DNA from: VAZQ01 sp963721005
GTDB lineage: Bacteria; Pseudomonadota; Alphaproteobacteria; Rhizobiales; Xanthobacteraceae
Direction of reading: 5' to 3'
Assembly: GCA_963721005.1 (NCBI GenBank)
Contig: CAVRHR010000007.1
Span: 1,116,001 to 1,180,000, forward strand
DNA length: 64,000 nt
Numbering within the stretch: the stretch's first letter is position 1; every line of letters starts with the position of its first letter. Below the pieces are notes generated by a model. It saw only the letters and a list, made by a program, of their open reading frames with translations, was not told the DNA's origin and searched no databases. This document shows, one piece after another, positions 32,641-40,648 of this stretch. The position numbers and the translations under genes were made by a program.

Positions 32641-33690
32641 CTACCGCGGCTTGAACAGCGAATCGAAGGTGCGCTGCCATTTACGCTCGTCCTCCGGCGT
32701 CAGCAGCTCGGTGACGACCTTCTTCTTCTGCATCAGCTCAACGATGCCGGGCGGATTAGAGGCGACGTCCGCCCGGGTGGGGATACGGCCGAACCTGGCC
32801 AGGAACTGCTGGCATTCCTGGCTCAGCATGAAATTGGCGGCGAGCCTGGCGGCGTTGGGATGCGGGGCCAGCGCGCTGATGCCGACCTCGCCGAAGAACA
32901 GCGCGACCGGATCGAGCGCGAATACCTCGATCGGGCCGCCGGCGATCTTCACGTTCTCCGACAGATTGACGAACTGATTGAGCGCCAGCGCATATTCGCC
33001 GGCGCCGACCGAGCGCGCCATGGCGAGATGGCCGTCGGTGAGCACCGGCTGCAGGGTGGTCACGATATCCTTGACCACCTGCGTCGCCTTCTGCTCGCCG
33101 TAGAAGTCGAACATGGCCTTGAGCCAGACATTGTCGGTGGCGTCGATGGCGATCCTGCCGGCCCATTCCTTGTGGCGGGCGAATTCCTCATAGGTCTGCG
33201 GCAAGTCGGCTGCCTTCACCTTCTGGGTGTTGTAGGCGGGCGAATTGTAGTTGGCATAGACGCCGTACCAGCGCTTGCCCGGGTCGCGCGCCTCGGCTGC
33301 GATGCTCTTGATCTCAGGGACCTCGAATTGCGCCAGCATCTGCGGCGGCAGCTTATTGACCGTGGTGGTGTGGAACAGGTCCCAGGCCTTCTGATTGGCG
33401 CGGAATTCGATGGCCACGCGCGACATCAGCGGCGAATCGGCGTTGCGGATGTACTCGACCTTGATCCCGGTCGCCTCCTCGAAGATCTTGAAGAGCGGCA
33501 GCCCCTCCTGCTCGTTGGTGGACGAGTAGACGATGAGGGTGCCCTCCGCCTTGGCGGCGGCCAGCAGGGCCGGATCGAGCCAGGGATGCGCCGCCGGGGC
33601 GGACTGCCCATGAGCCGGCACGAGCGCCGGCCCCACGGCGAGGAGGCCCGCCAGATGCATACAAAGCGCGGTCTTGCGAAAAATTCCCAA
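32641..33690 (-). CDS. ABC transporter periplasmic binding protein (second system)
   Basis: 349 residues from a TTG at 33690, preceded by GGGAGGG at good spacing; this start gives a proper signal peptide (FRKTALCMHLAGLLAVGPAL). The mature protein has the family-1 pattern AAAKAEGTLIVYSSTNEQEG, FEEATGIKVEYIRNADSPLM and APHPNAARLAANFMLSQECQ. It ends DERKWQRTFDSLFKPR. It is first in the operon with permease, ATPase and an extradiol dioxygenase. The ligand is unknown. Confidence 0.87.
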   Translation of the reverse strand: MGIFRKTALCMHLAGLLAVGPALVPAHGQSAPAAHPWLDPALLAAAKAEGTLIVYSSTNEQEGLPLFKIFEEATGIKVEYIRNADSPLMSRVAIEFRANQKAWDLFHTTTVNKLPPQMLAQFEVPEIKSIAAEARDPGKRWYGVYANYNSPAYNTQKVKAADLPQTYEEFARHKEWAGRIAIDATDNVWLKAMFDFYGEQKATQVVKDIVTTLQPVLTDGHLAMARSVGAGEYALALNQFVNLSENVKIAGGPIEVFALDPVALFFGEVGISALAPHPNAARLAANFMLSQECQQFLARFGRIPTRADVASNPPGIVELMQKKKVVTELLTPEDERKWQRTFDSLFKPR

Positions 33691-33826
33691 GTTACCCTCC
33701 CTGCGCCAGACGATCATCTCTCGGATGATTCTGATCATTCTTGGGGCGGGGTGCGGTCGAGCCACATCGGCGCCCGTGCCACCATAGCGCAGGCCCACAC
33801 CGTGGCCAATCCGAGGACGTCGCGTC

Positions 33827-33869
33827 TGCAAGCAAAAACGACGCACCCGCGGGCAGAGCCCGCGGGTGC
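33827..33869 (-). terminator. Rho-independent terminator after the ThDP enzyme/cytochrome operon
   Basis: Perfect 12-base arms GCACCCGCGGGC (33843-33854) and GCCCGCGGGTGC (33858-33869) with a 3-base loop. On the minus strand the stem is followed by GTCGTTTTTGC. It lies about 30 bases past the cytochrome stop. Confidence 0.85.
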
Positions 33870-33897
33870 GAAAGAGACAAGCGCGTCGGACGAATGT

Positions 33898-34266
33898 TCA
33901 GTCGTTGGCAAGGAGCGGAATCGACTTCCAATCCTTGGCCGGGGGAATCGACTTGAGATATGCGTAGATATCCTCGAGGTCTGCATTCGGCAGAATCGCC
34001 TCACGGAACGGCGGCATGTTGCGTGAGGAGGTGCGGATGAACGCCGACAGCGCATCGTAGGGCAGCGGATCGGGCGCCAACTTGGGACCGGTGACCGCCG
34101 ACCCCTGCCCTTCCGTGCCATGGCACTGGTAGCAGCCGTATTTCTGCGTGAACAGAATCTTGCCGCGGGCGGCGTCCGCGGCAAGTGCCGCCTGGCCGAT
34201 GACGAGGCCGGCGGCGAGCGCCGCCAGCCCCGCAGCTACGCGAAAACCACTCTTGATCATCTTCAT
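33898..34266 (-). CDS. Class I c-type cytochrome
   Basis: 122 residues with a cleavable signal (AAGLAALAAGLVIGQAALAA) and one heme site, CYQCH, near residue 45. The sixth ligand is probably the Met in SSRNMPPFREAI. AAGGGA precedes the ATG. It follows the Tat-exported thiamine-diphosphate enzyme by 7 bases and shares its terminator. The natural inference is that it accepts electrons from that enzyme in the periplasm. Confidence 0.88.
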   Translation of the reverse strand: MKMIKSGFRVAAGLAALAAGLVIGQAALAADAARGKILFTQKYGCYQCHGTEGQGSAVTGPKLAPDPLPYDALSAFIRTSSRNMPPFREAILPNADLEDIYAYLKSIPPAKDWKSIPLLAND

Positions 34267-34273
34267 TTTCCCT

Positions 34274-36250
34274 TCAGCGCGGCTGCGTGACCGAATCGAC
34301 GATGACCGGCTCGCCGGCCTTGACGATCTGCACCGCCCGCTTGAGCGCCGGGCCGAGCTCCTTCGGGTCGTTGATGGGCCCGATACCCTGCACCCCCATG
34401 GACTTGGCGAGCCCCGCGTAGTCGATATCCGGGTTCTGGATCTTGGTCCCGATCGGACCGAAATCCTTGCCGTTGTTGGCAACCCGGTTGCGCCGGTTGG
34501 CGATACGCTGGACGTGCATGACTTCCTGGTGGTAGCCGCGGTTGTTGTGCATCACGTACATCAGCGGGATGCTGTGATGCGCGCAGGTCCACAGCACGCC
34601 CGGCGCGTACATCATGTCGCCGTCGCCCTGGATCGAGACCGAGAAGCGGCCAAGCGCCTTGTTGCCGTGGGCGGCGCCGGCGGATGCCGGAGCCCCGTAG
34701 CCGAGGCCCGAGCCGCCCGAACTGCCCAGCCACTGGTAGTGCTTGTCGAACTTGAACATGCGCTGCGGCCAACCGCTGACATTGCCAGTCGAAGCCACCA
34801 GCGACCAATCCTGGTCCTTCACCGCCGCCCAAATCTCGGCGGTGAGACGCGCCGTCGAGATCGGGCTCGAGTCCCAGGCGACGGCCGCCGCCGCCATGGC
34901 GCGCTCGTGCGCCGCGGCATGCGCCTTCTTGAAGCCTTCGCCGCGCTTGTCGTAGGCCGCTTTCTTGTCGTTGCCGATCGCCGACTTGACCGCCTCGATC
35001 AGCGAAGGCAGCGAGGCCTCGGCGTCGCCCACCATGGCGAGATCGACCGCCTGGAAGCGCTGGAAGTCCTGATAGTTGGACTTCTGGTTGAGCTCGACCG
35101 AGCTGATCGTGATCAGCTTGGTGCCGGGCTTGATCTTGCTGGACTGCACGCCCAGGCCGTCATTGTCGGCGTTGTCGACGAAGCCGTTGACCACGTTCCA
35201 GAAGTCCGTGACCTCCATGCCGATGATGACGTCGGCCTGCGGGATCAGTTGCGGGCCGGCCTGATTGAGGTGATGGGTGTTCGGGAAGTTCATGCGGCCG
35301 TTCATGTTGATAACCGGCGCCTGCAGGAGCTCGGCCAGCTCGATCAGGTACTTGACCCCGGCGGGGGTGCGCGCCACCCGGTCGACCACGATCACCGGGT
35401 TCTCGGCATTGGCCAGCATCTTGGCGGCTTCGCGCAGCGCTGCGACCTCGGCCTGGGGCGGGGCGGCCGCCATGTATTTCGGAATGTAGAGCGTATTGCG
35501 CTCGTGCTCCTTGATCGGCGATTCCTGCACCTCGGCATCGAGCGTGAGCATGACCGGCTCATATGGAGGCGTCATCGCGAACTTGGCGGCGCGCACGAAC
35601 GACTGAGCGAAATGCTGCAGCGAGACCGGGGTGTCGTCCCACTTGGTGAAGTCGCGAACGATCGCGTTGATGTCCTGCGCCGAATGGGTGGTGGGCACGC
35701 CGGGCGGACGCTTGGAGGCGTCGAGATCGTTGCCGCCCATGACCATGACCGGAGCACGGTCGCACCAGGCATTGTAGATCGCCATGGTGCCGTGCATCAG
35801 GCCGACGGTGCCGTGCACCAGAACGGCCGCCAGCTTGCCGGTGGCCTTGAAGTAGCCGTGCGCCATCGCGATCGAGGATTCCTCGTGCATGCACTCGATG
35901 AATTCCGGCTTGGTGTTGCCGCCGTAGTTGATCAGCGATTCGTGGATGCCGCGGTAGCTGGAGGCCGGGTTGGCATAGATGTATTCGATGCCGGTCGAGC
36001 GGATCACGTCAACCATGAAGTCGGAGCCGGCGCGGCCGCCGAGCGGCGACGCATCCTTGGGGGCCTCGTTCTCGAGCGCGATCTGGTGCGCGCTCGGGCG
36101 CAGCACGGATGGAATCTTGGCGGCGGCGACCGGCGGCGTCGCGGCGCTTGCGGCTTCGGGTCCGGCGACCGTGGCGGCGGCGCCAGCCACCGCTGCGCCG
36201 GCCAGGAATTTTCGACGGCTTACTTCTGGACGCGGATCCTTACGTGCCAT
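34274..36250 (-). CDS. Tat-exported thiamine-diphosphate-dependent enzyme (acetolactate synthase superfamily)
   Basis: 658 residues. The N-terminus has a Tat signal (SRRKFLAGAAVAGAAATVAG). The PYR domain has the conserved Glu in HEESSIAMAHGYFKATGK; the central domain follows (ANAENPVIVVDRVARTP); the PP domain has the ThDP/metal motif GDGDMMYAPG then, about 25 residues on, HNNRGYHQE. The fold is that of acetolactate synthase, benzoylformate decarboxylase and pyruvate oxidase. Such enzymes are normally cytoplasmic, so the Tat signal and the cytochrome gene 7 bases downstream are striking. Together they suggest a periplasmic 2-oxoacid (or related) oxidase or dehydrogenase. The substrate is unknown. 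Confidence 0.87.
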   Translation of the reverse strand: MARKDPRPEVSRRKFLAGAAVAGAAATVAGPEAASAATPPVAAAKIPSVLRPSAHQIALENEAPKDASPLGGRAGSDFMVDVIRSTGIEYIYANPASSYRGIHESLINYGGNTKPEFIECMHEESSIAMAHGYFKATGKLAAVLVHGTVGLMHGTMAIYNAWCDRAPVMVMGGNDLDASKRPPGVPTTHSAQDINAIVRDFTKWDDTPVSLQHFAQSFVRAAKFAMTPPYEPVMLTLDAEVQESPIKEHERNTLYIPKYMAAAPPQAEVAALREAAKMLANAENPVIVVDRVARTPAGVKYLIELAELLQAPVINMNGRMNFPNTHHLNQAGPQLIPQADVIIGMEVTDFWNVVNGFVDNADNDGLGVQSSKIKPGTKLITISSVELNQKSNYQDFQRFQAVDLAMVGDAEASLPSLIEAVKSAIGNDKKAAYDKRGEGFKKAHAAAHERAMAAAAVAWDSSPISTARLTAEIWAAVKDQDWSLVASTGNVSGWPQRMFKFDKHYQWLGSSGGSGLGYGAPASAGAAHGNKALGRFSVSIQGDGDMMYAPGVLWTCAHHSIPLMYVMHNNRGYHQEVMHVQRIANRRNRVANNGKDFGPIGTKIQNPDIDYAGLAKSMGVQGIGPINDPKELGPALKRAVQIVKAGEPVIVDSVTQPR

Positions 36251-36639
36251 TGCGTTTCTCCCTCTCCATGGTCACGCCGGCGGCCTGAGCCCTGGGGGGC
36301 CGGCTGACTCGGTCGTTGATGTGATATTATTCCGCGCGCCGGAGCGTGGGAAGGGCATCGGCGGCAGTTTGGCTAACACTCGCGCCGGCTGGCTGCGACC
36401 AGCCGCCGCGGCCACGGCGGCCTTTCGAGGAGCGCGAGCCAGGGAGCGTCAGCAATGCCGAGATGGTTTGACGCCGCAGACCCGATACCCACCGCCGGTT
36501 GCGCCCTTCTGCTGCTCGCGAGCGCGGCGGCGGCCCAGAAGTCGTAGCCCGCATAGAGCGCAAGCGTAATGCGGGTGCGGCGTGCCCGCATTGCGCTTGC
36601 GCCACATGCGGGCTACGGGATGCAACTGGAGAAACCCAG
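36251..36639. other. Divergent promoter region with inverted repeats
   Basis: 389 bases between divergent genes. Near 36391-36422 there are adjacent stems (GGCTGG/CCAGCC and GCCGCCGCGG-type). The 3' end holds the long inverted repeat described separately. I see no gene. Confidence 0.5.
36544..36616. repeat. Long inverted repeat, variant of family C
   Basis: GTAGCCCGCATAGAGCGCAA and CCCGCATTGCGCTTGCGC then ATGCGGGCTAC pair into a stem of about 30 bases. It ends 24 bases before the TctC start codon. Confidence 0.8.
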
Positions 36640-37662
36640 GTGACCCAAACCGCTGTTCGAAATCTTCTCGCGACGGTGCTGCTGGCCCTGACCGCCACAC
36701 CGCTTTCCGCCCAGCCGAGCGAGCCCGTCTTCGCCGGCAAGACCATCACCATCTATGTGGGCTACACCGCCGGTGGCAGCTACGACCTCTATGGCCGTCT
36801 CATCTCGCGCCACCTCGGACAACATCTCGCCGGCCGCCCCGGCGTGGTGGTGCAGAACATGCCGGGCGCCGGCAGCCTCAAGGCCGCGAACTACCTCTAT
36901 GAGGTCGCGCCGCGCGACGGCACCGCGCTCGGCGTCGTGGTCGAATCGACCGCGCTCGAGCAGGCGCTGGCCAACCCGGCCGCCCAATACGATGCGGCGA
37001 AATTCACCTATGTGGGCCGGGTCGCCACCAGCAACAACATCTTCATGATGTGGCAGAGCGCGAAGGTGCAATCGCTCGAGGACGCCAAGAGCACGCCGGC
37101 CCTCTTGGCCGGCACCGGGCCGGGCTCGATCGCCGAGACCATCCCCAAGCTGCTCAATGCCTTCCTCGGCACCAAATTCAAGCTGATCAGCGGCTATCCG
37201 GCATCCACCGAGGCGATGCTGGCGATGGAGCGCGGCGAGGTCGACGGCTCGTCGTCGTCCTGGGCGGCCGTCAAGGTCGGCAAGCAGGACTGGCTCAAGG
37301 AGAGGAAGATCAGGATCATCCTCCAGACCACGCCGGAGCGCGTCCCCGAATTGCCGGATGCGCCGAGCCTGGGCGAGATCGGCACCACCGCGCAGGACAA
37401 GCAGGTGCTGGCCCTCTATGCGAGCGGCAGCGCCATCGGGCGATCCCTGATCGGACCGCCCGGGATCGCGGCCGAGCGCGTGAAGGCGCTGCGCGAGGCT
37501 TTCGACGCCATGGTCCGGGATCCGGAATTCATCGCCGACATCCGCAAGATCAATGTGGAGCTTGATCCGCTGCCGGGTGCCGGCGTGGCGCAACTGGTCG
37601 CGCAGACCCTCGAAGTGCCGCCCGCAGTGCGCGAACGCGCCGTCAACGCGTTCGGGCGGTAG
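36640..37662 (+). CDS. TctC/Bug-family periplasmic substrate-binding protein
   Basis: 340 residues from a GTG at 36640, with GGAG upstream. The signal peptide is TAVRNLLATVLLALTATPLS. Family marks are KTITIYVGYTAGGSYDLYGR, NMPGAGSLKAANYLYEVAPR and AFLGTKFKLISGYPASTEAM. It is closest in this window to the protein at 6054-7085 (shared YDL-GR, GTKFK and MERGEV). There is no TctAB permease. It is divergent from the ThDP enzyme and may bind its substrate, but this is only context. Confidence 0.87.
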   Translation: MTQTAVRNLLATVLLALTATPLSAQPSEPVFAGKTITIYVGYTAGGSYDLYGRLISRHLGQHLAGRPGVVVQNMPGAGSLKAANYLYEVAPRDGTALGVVVESTALEQALANPAAQYDAAKFTYVGRVATSNNIFMMWQSAKVQSLEDAKSTPALLAGTGPGSIAETIPKLLNAFLGTKFKLISGYPASTEAMLAMERGEVDGSSSSWAAVKVGKQDWLKERKIRIILQTTPERVPELPDAPSLGEIGTTAQDKQVLALYASGSAIGRSLIGPPGIAAERVKALREAFDAMVRDPEFIADIRKINVELDPLPGAGVAQLVAQTLEVPPAVRERAVNAFGR

Positions 37663-37783
37663 GCCGGCACGCTTCCGCCGGCCGTCGGCCCGTGAGCCGT
37701 CGATTGGTCACCGGATACCTCCATGGCCGTGAACCTTTTTCGGCGTCAGGCGACCAATCACAATCGGACCCAGGGAGGAAGCC

Positions 37784-37945
37784 ATGATCGAATTCGCCGA
37801 CATCTTCGCTTATGACCTGAGCAGCATGGTTTTCACGGTTGGAACCAGCCTCCTCTTGACCCTCTCGCTCCTGTCGGTCGCATGGGCAAACCACGTCCCG
37901 AGCCGCGGCAGCGCGTTCGAATTGGCGCCCGCGTTCGGGCTGTAA
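37784..37945 (+). CDS. 53-residue single-span membrane protein
   Basis: The ATG at 37784 has a strong AGGGAGG 5 bases upstream. The product has one hydrophobic helix (MVFTVGTSLLLTLSLLSVAW) after a short acidic N-terminus (MIEFADIFAYDLS) and ends RGSAFELAPAFGL. I recognise no family. It is separated from the TctC gene by 121 bases and lies convergent to the GMC oxidoreductase. Confidence 0.55.
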   Translation: MIEFADIFAYDLSSMVFTVGTSLLLTLSLLSVAWANHVPSRGSAFELAPAFGL

Positions 37946-37980
37946 GCCCGTACTCCTGCGAATCTAGAACGCCAAACCCT

Positions 37981-39603
37981 TCACGCCTCCGCAACCGCGG
38001 CGAGCGGCTCGCGGCCGCGGATCAGGTCGGCGGCTTTCTCGGCCATCATCAGCACGCAGGCATTGATGTGCGCGGAGACCAGCTCGGGCATCGCCGAGGC
38101 GTCGACCACGCGCAGCCCGGCGATCCCGTGCACCCGCAGCTGCGGGTCGAGCACCGTGCCGGGCCGCGTCCCCATCGGGCAGGTGCCGGCCGGGTGATGC
38201 GCGGTGATGACGGTCTGGCGCAGCCAGGCATCGATCTCGGCGTCGGTGCGCACGTGTCCGCCCGGATTGGTCTCAGGCCCCCGGTACGGATCGAGCGCCG
38301 CCCGATGGGCGAGATCGCGGGCGATCCGGAAGCCTGTCCGAAGCCGCGGCAGATCGTCGGGTGCGGAAAAGAAGTTGTAGCAGATGCGCGGCGGATCGCG
38401 CGGATCGGACGAGCGCAGCAAAATCTCGCCGCGACTGTCGGGATGCAGCAAGGTCGGCCGGATGCCGAAGCCGTCGGCAAACGCCGGTGCCACCAGCGGG
38501 AACCACAGCCGCGGATGCGGGGCGGTGCCGCGGAACATGAACTCGATATCGGGCGCCGCGAGCTCAGGCCGGGTCTTGATGAAGGCATGCAGGCCGCCCG
38601 GCACCACCGTGCCGGGGCCGCTGCCGAACAGGTAGGCGCGGATCATGCTCACCGCCATGCGGTCAAAGCGCATCTCGCGATGGAACGCGCCGGGCTGCCG
38701 CCGCGCATAGCTCAGATAGCTACCGAGATGATCCTGCAAATTCCTGCCGACCGGCAGGTCGACCACGGGAGCGATCCCGAATTCGCGCAGATGCGCCGCC
38801 GGTCCGATGCCCGACAGCATCAGGAGCTGCGGCGAGTTGAACGTGCCGGCGCACAGGATCACCTCGCGGCTCGCCCGCATCCGCATGAGATCGCCGCTTC
38901 CCTGCACCAGCTCGACCCCGACCGCGCGCGTCCCCTCGATCAGCACCCGGGTCGCATGCGCGCCAGTCTCCACCTGCAGGTTGGGCCGCCGCCGCGCCGG
39001 CCGCAGATAGGCCCGCGCCGACGACGAGCGCCGGCCGTCCCGGATGGTGTATTGGCTGCGACCAAAGCCGTCCTGGTGCGGGCCGTTGTAGTCGGGATTG
39101 CGCGGAAAGCCGGCCGCGGCGCCGGCCTCCATCCAGGCGTCGAACAGCGGGTCGGGCGTCTTGGCGAACTGGGTGCCGAGCGGGCCGCTACCGCCGCGCC
39201 AGGGATTTTCGCCGCCCTGCCAGCTTTCGCCGCGCTTGAAATACGGCAGCACGTCCGCATAGGACCAGCCGCGCGCGCCATTCTGCGCCCAGCCGTCATA
39301 ATCGGCGCGATTGCCGCGCGTATAGGCCATCACGTTGATTGCGGACGAGCCGCCCAGCACCTTACCGCGCATGGCCTCGATGCGCCGGCCGGCAAGCCCC
39401 GGCTCGGGCTCGGTGACGTAACCCCAATCGTGCATGCGGTGATCGTGCATCTTGCCCATGCCGAGCGGAATGTGGATGAGCGGATTGCGGTCCGGGCCGC
39501 CGGCCTCCAGCAGCAGCACGCGCGCGTGGGTGTCCTCGCTCAGCCGGTTGGCCAGCACGCAGCCGGCCGAGCCGGCGCCGACGATGATGTAGTCGAAATC
39601 CAT
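37981..39603 (-). CDS. GMC family FAD-dependent oxidoreductase (choline dehydrogenase-like)
   Basis: 540 residues from the ATG at 39603. The FAD-binding site is MDFDYIIVGAGSAGCVLANR at the N-terminus; the second GMC signature is near GSSAINVMAYTRGNRADYDG. The active-site His is in ITAHHPAGTCPMG and the second polar residue in LVSAHINACV near the C-terminus. Members oxidise alcohols such as choline, polyethylene glycol or aryl alcohols. It has no signal peptide. The substrate cannot be fixed; the neighbourhood suggests an alcohol from the same catabolic network. Confidence 0.88.
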   Translation of the reverse strand: MDFDYIIVGAGSAGCVLANRLSEDTHARVLLLEAGGPDRNPLIHIPLGMGKMHDHRMHDWGYVTEPEPGLAGRRIEAMRGKVLGGSSAINVMAYTRGNRADYDGWAQNGARGWSYADVLPYFKRGESWQGGENPWRGGSGPLGTQFAKTPDPLFDAWMEAGAAAGFPRNPDYNGPHQDGFGRSQYTIRDGRRSSSARAYLRPARRRPNLQVETGAHATRVLIEGTRAVGVELVQGSGDLMRMRASREVILCAGTFNSPQLLMLSGIGPAAHLREFGIAPVVDLPVGRNLQDHLGSYLSYARRQPGAFHREMRFDRMAVSMIRAYLFGSGPGTVVPGGLHAFIKTRPELAAPDIEFMFRGTAPHPRLWFPLVAPAFADGFGIRPTLLHPDSRGEILLRSSDPRDPPRICYNFFSAPDDLPRLRTGFRIARDLAHRAALDPYRGPETNPGGHVRTDAEIDAWLRQTVITAHHPAGTCPMGTRPGTVLDPQLRVHGIAGLRVVDASAMPELVSAHINACVLMMAEKAADLIRGREPLAAVAEA

Positions 39604-39779
39604 GCTTACGCCCGGCCCCTTCGGTTCATGCCCGCAATGCCTGATTTTGTGGTATCCATCATCTTTATGACGCACAGGATGAAACGAACAATGTACCTTC
39701 GCCGATTTTGCCTAATCCAACGGATGCGGGGCCAGCCCGCTTCAGACGTTCGATTGATGCGTGGCGAAGCCACGGTCGA

Positions 39780-39808
39780 CTCCCTCCCCCCTTGTGGGGG
39801 AGGGGAGA
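39780..39808. repeat. Short palindromic repeat, family E
   Basis: TCCCTCCCCCC and GGGGGAGGGGA pair around TTGT. It precedes the IalB-like gene by about 35 bases. Confidence 0.7.
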
Positions 39809-39843
39809 TATTCGCGGCACCGTCCAGCCGCAAGTCAGTTCCG

Positions 39844-40345
39844 ATGGGGCGTGCACATCGCATCACCACTTGCGTCGCGACAGCGGGCGTAATCACCCTC
39901 ATGCAGGCTGGCGCGCTGTCGGCCCAAGCTCCGACCGAAACACCTGCGGCCTGGCGGGTCGAATGTACCGGGGACGGCAAGTCGCTCGAGTGCCGCGCCA
40001 TTCAGCAGATTTTCCAGCGCGATACCAGGCAGCTGGTGGCGAGCGTGGCGGTTCGCTTCGCGCCCGAGGCCAAGGCGGGGGTCGATGTCGATCCTGTTGC
40101 CGCTCGGCCTCAATCTCACCGAGCCGGTCCTGATCAAGGTCGACAACGGTGCCCCCGAACGCCAGCCGATCCAGACCTGCAACAACGCCGGCTGCCTCGT
40201 CACCCTGACGGCGAACGACAAGCTCCTGGCCGCCATGCGGACCGGCACCGACCTCAAGCTCACGGTCCAGGACGCGAACAAGAAGCCGATCGAGATGTCG
40301 CTGCCGCTGCTCGGTTTCGGGATCGCCTATGACAAGACCAAATGA
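39844..40345 (+). CDS. Invasion-associated locus B (IalB) family protein, one frameshift
   Basis: About 166 residues when two frames are joined. The first has a signal peptide (VATAGVITLMQAGALSA) and WRVECTGDGKSLECRAIQQI with two Cys. The second continues SILLPLGLNLTEPVLIKVDN, TCNNAGCLVTLTANDKLLAA and ends FGIAYDKTK. The paired Cys and 'LPLGL' motif are typical of IalB-like periplasmic proteins. The slip is one extra base in the G5 run at 40077-40081. IalB relates to erythrocyte invasion in Bartonella; in soil Hyphomicrobiales the role is unknown. Confidence 0.78.
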
Positions 40346-40648
40346 GCGGGCATTAACCATAATGACCGATTAACGCCCCGAACCGGGCTCGACCGGCCGG
40401 CCCGGCCGGGCCCGCGCGGGCGCCCGCAGCCCCCGATCCGAGATCGTGGTTTGACCCCTAAGCCCTTGGCTGGCGGTGCGGAAACACCGCCAGGGCGATG
40501 GCATGGCGGCGCCCCTGTGGCCGCAGAGAAACAGCCTTAAGAAATGCCTGTTCGGCGCCCTCCGGAGGGCTTGAAAGCAATTGCGTCAAGCCTGGGGCTC
40601 CTCTAAAAAATTTAGGTAAGTCCGTAACTTGTCGGGGGGTGAGGTGGC
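40346..40648. other. Promoter region of the two-partner secretion operon
   Basis: 303 bases. The start is very GC-rich with nested CCGGCC palindromes (about 40395-40420) after the IalB-like stop. AT-richer sequence near 40600-40625 (CTCTAAAAAATTTAGGTAAG) lies just before the tpsB start and is the best candidate promoter area. I see no gene. Confidence 0.5.

Noticed and set aside
34148..36307. 719-codon plus-strand frame opposite the ThDP enzyme gene
   Set aside because: Shadow frame; no recognisable domain, while the minus strand has a full ThDP fold and Tat signal.
37882..40332. 816-codon open frame on the plus strand opposite the GMC oxidoreductase gene
   Set aside because: It is Arg/Gly/His-rich and antisense to a clear enzyme gene in a GC-rich genome; only its last part (39844 onward) is real, as the first frame of the IalB-like gene.
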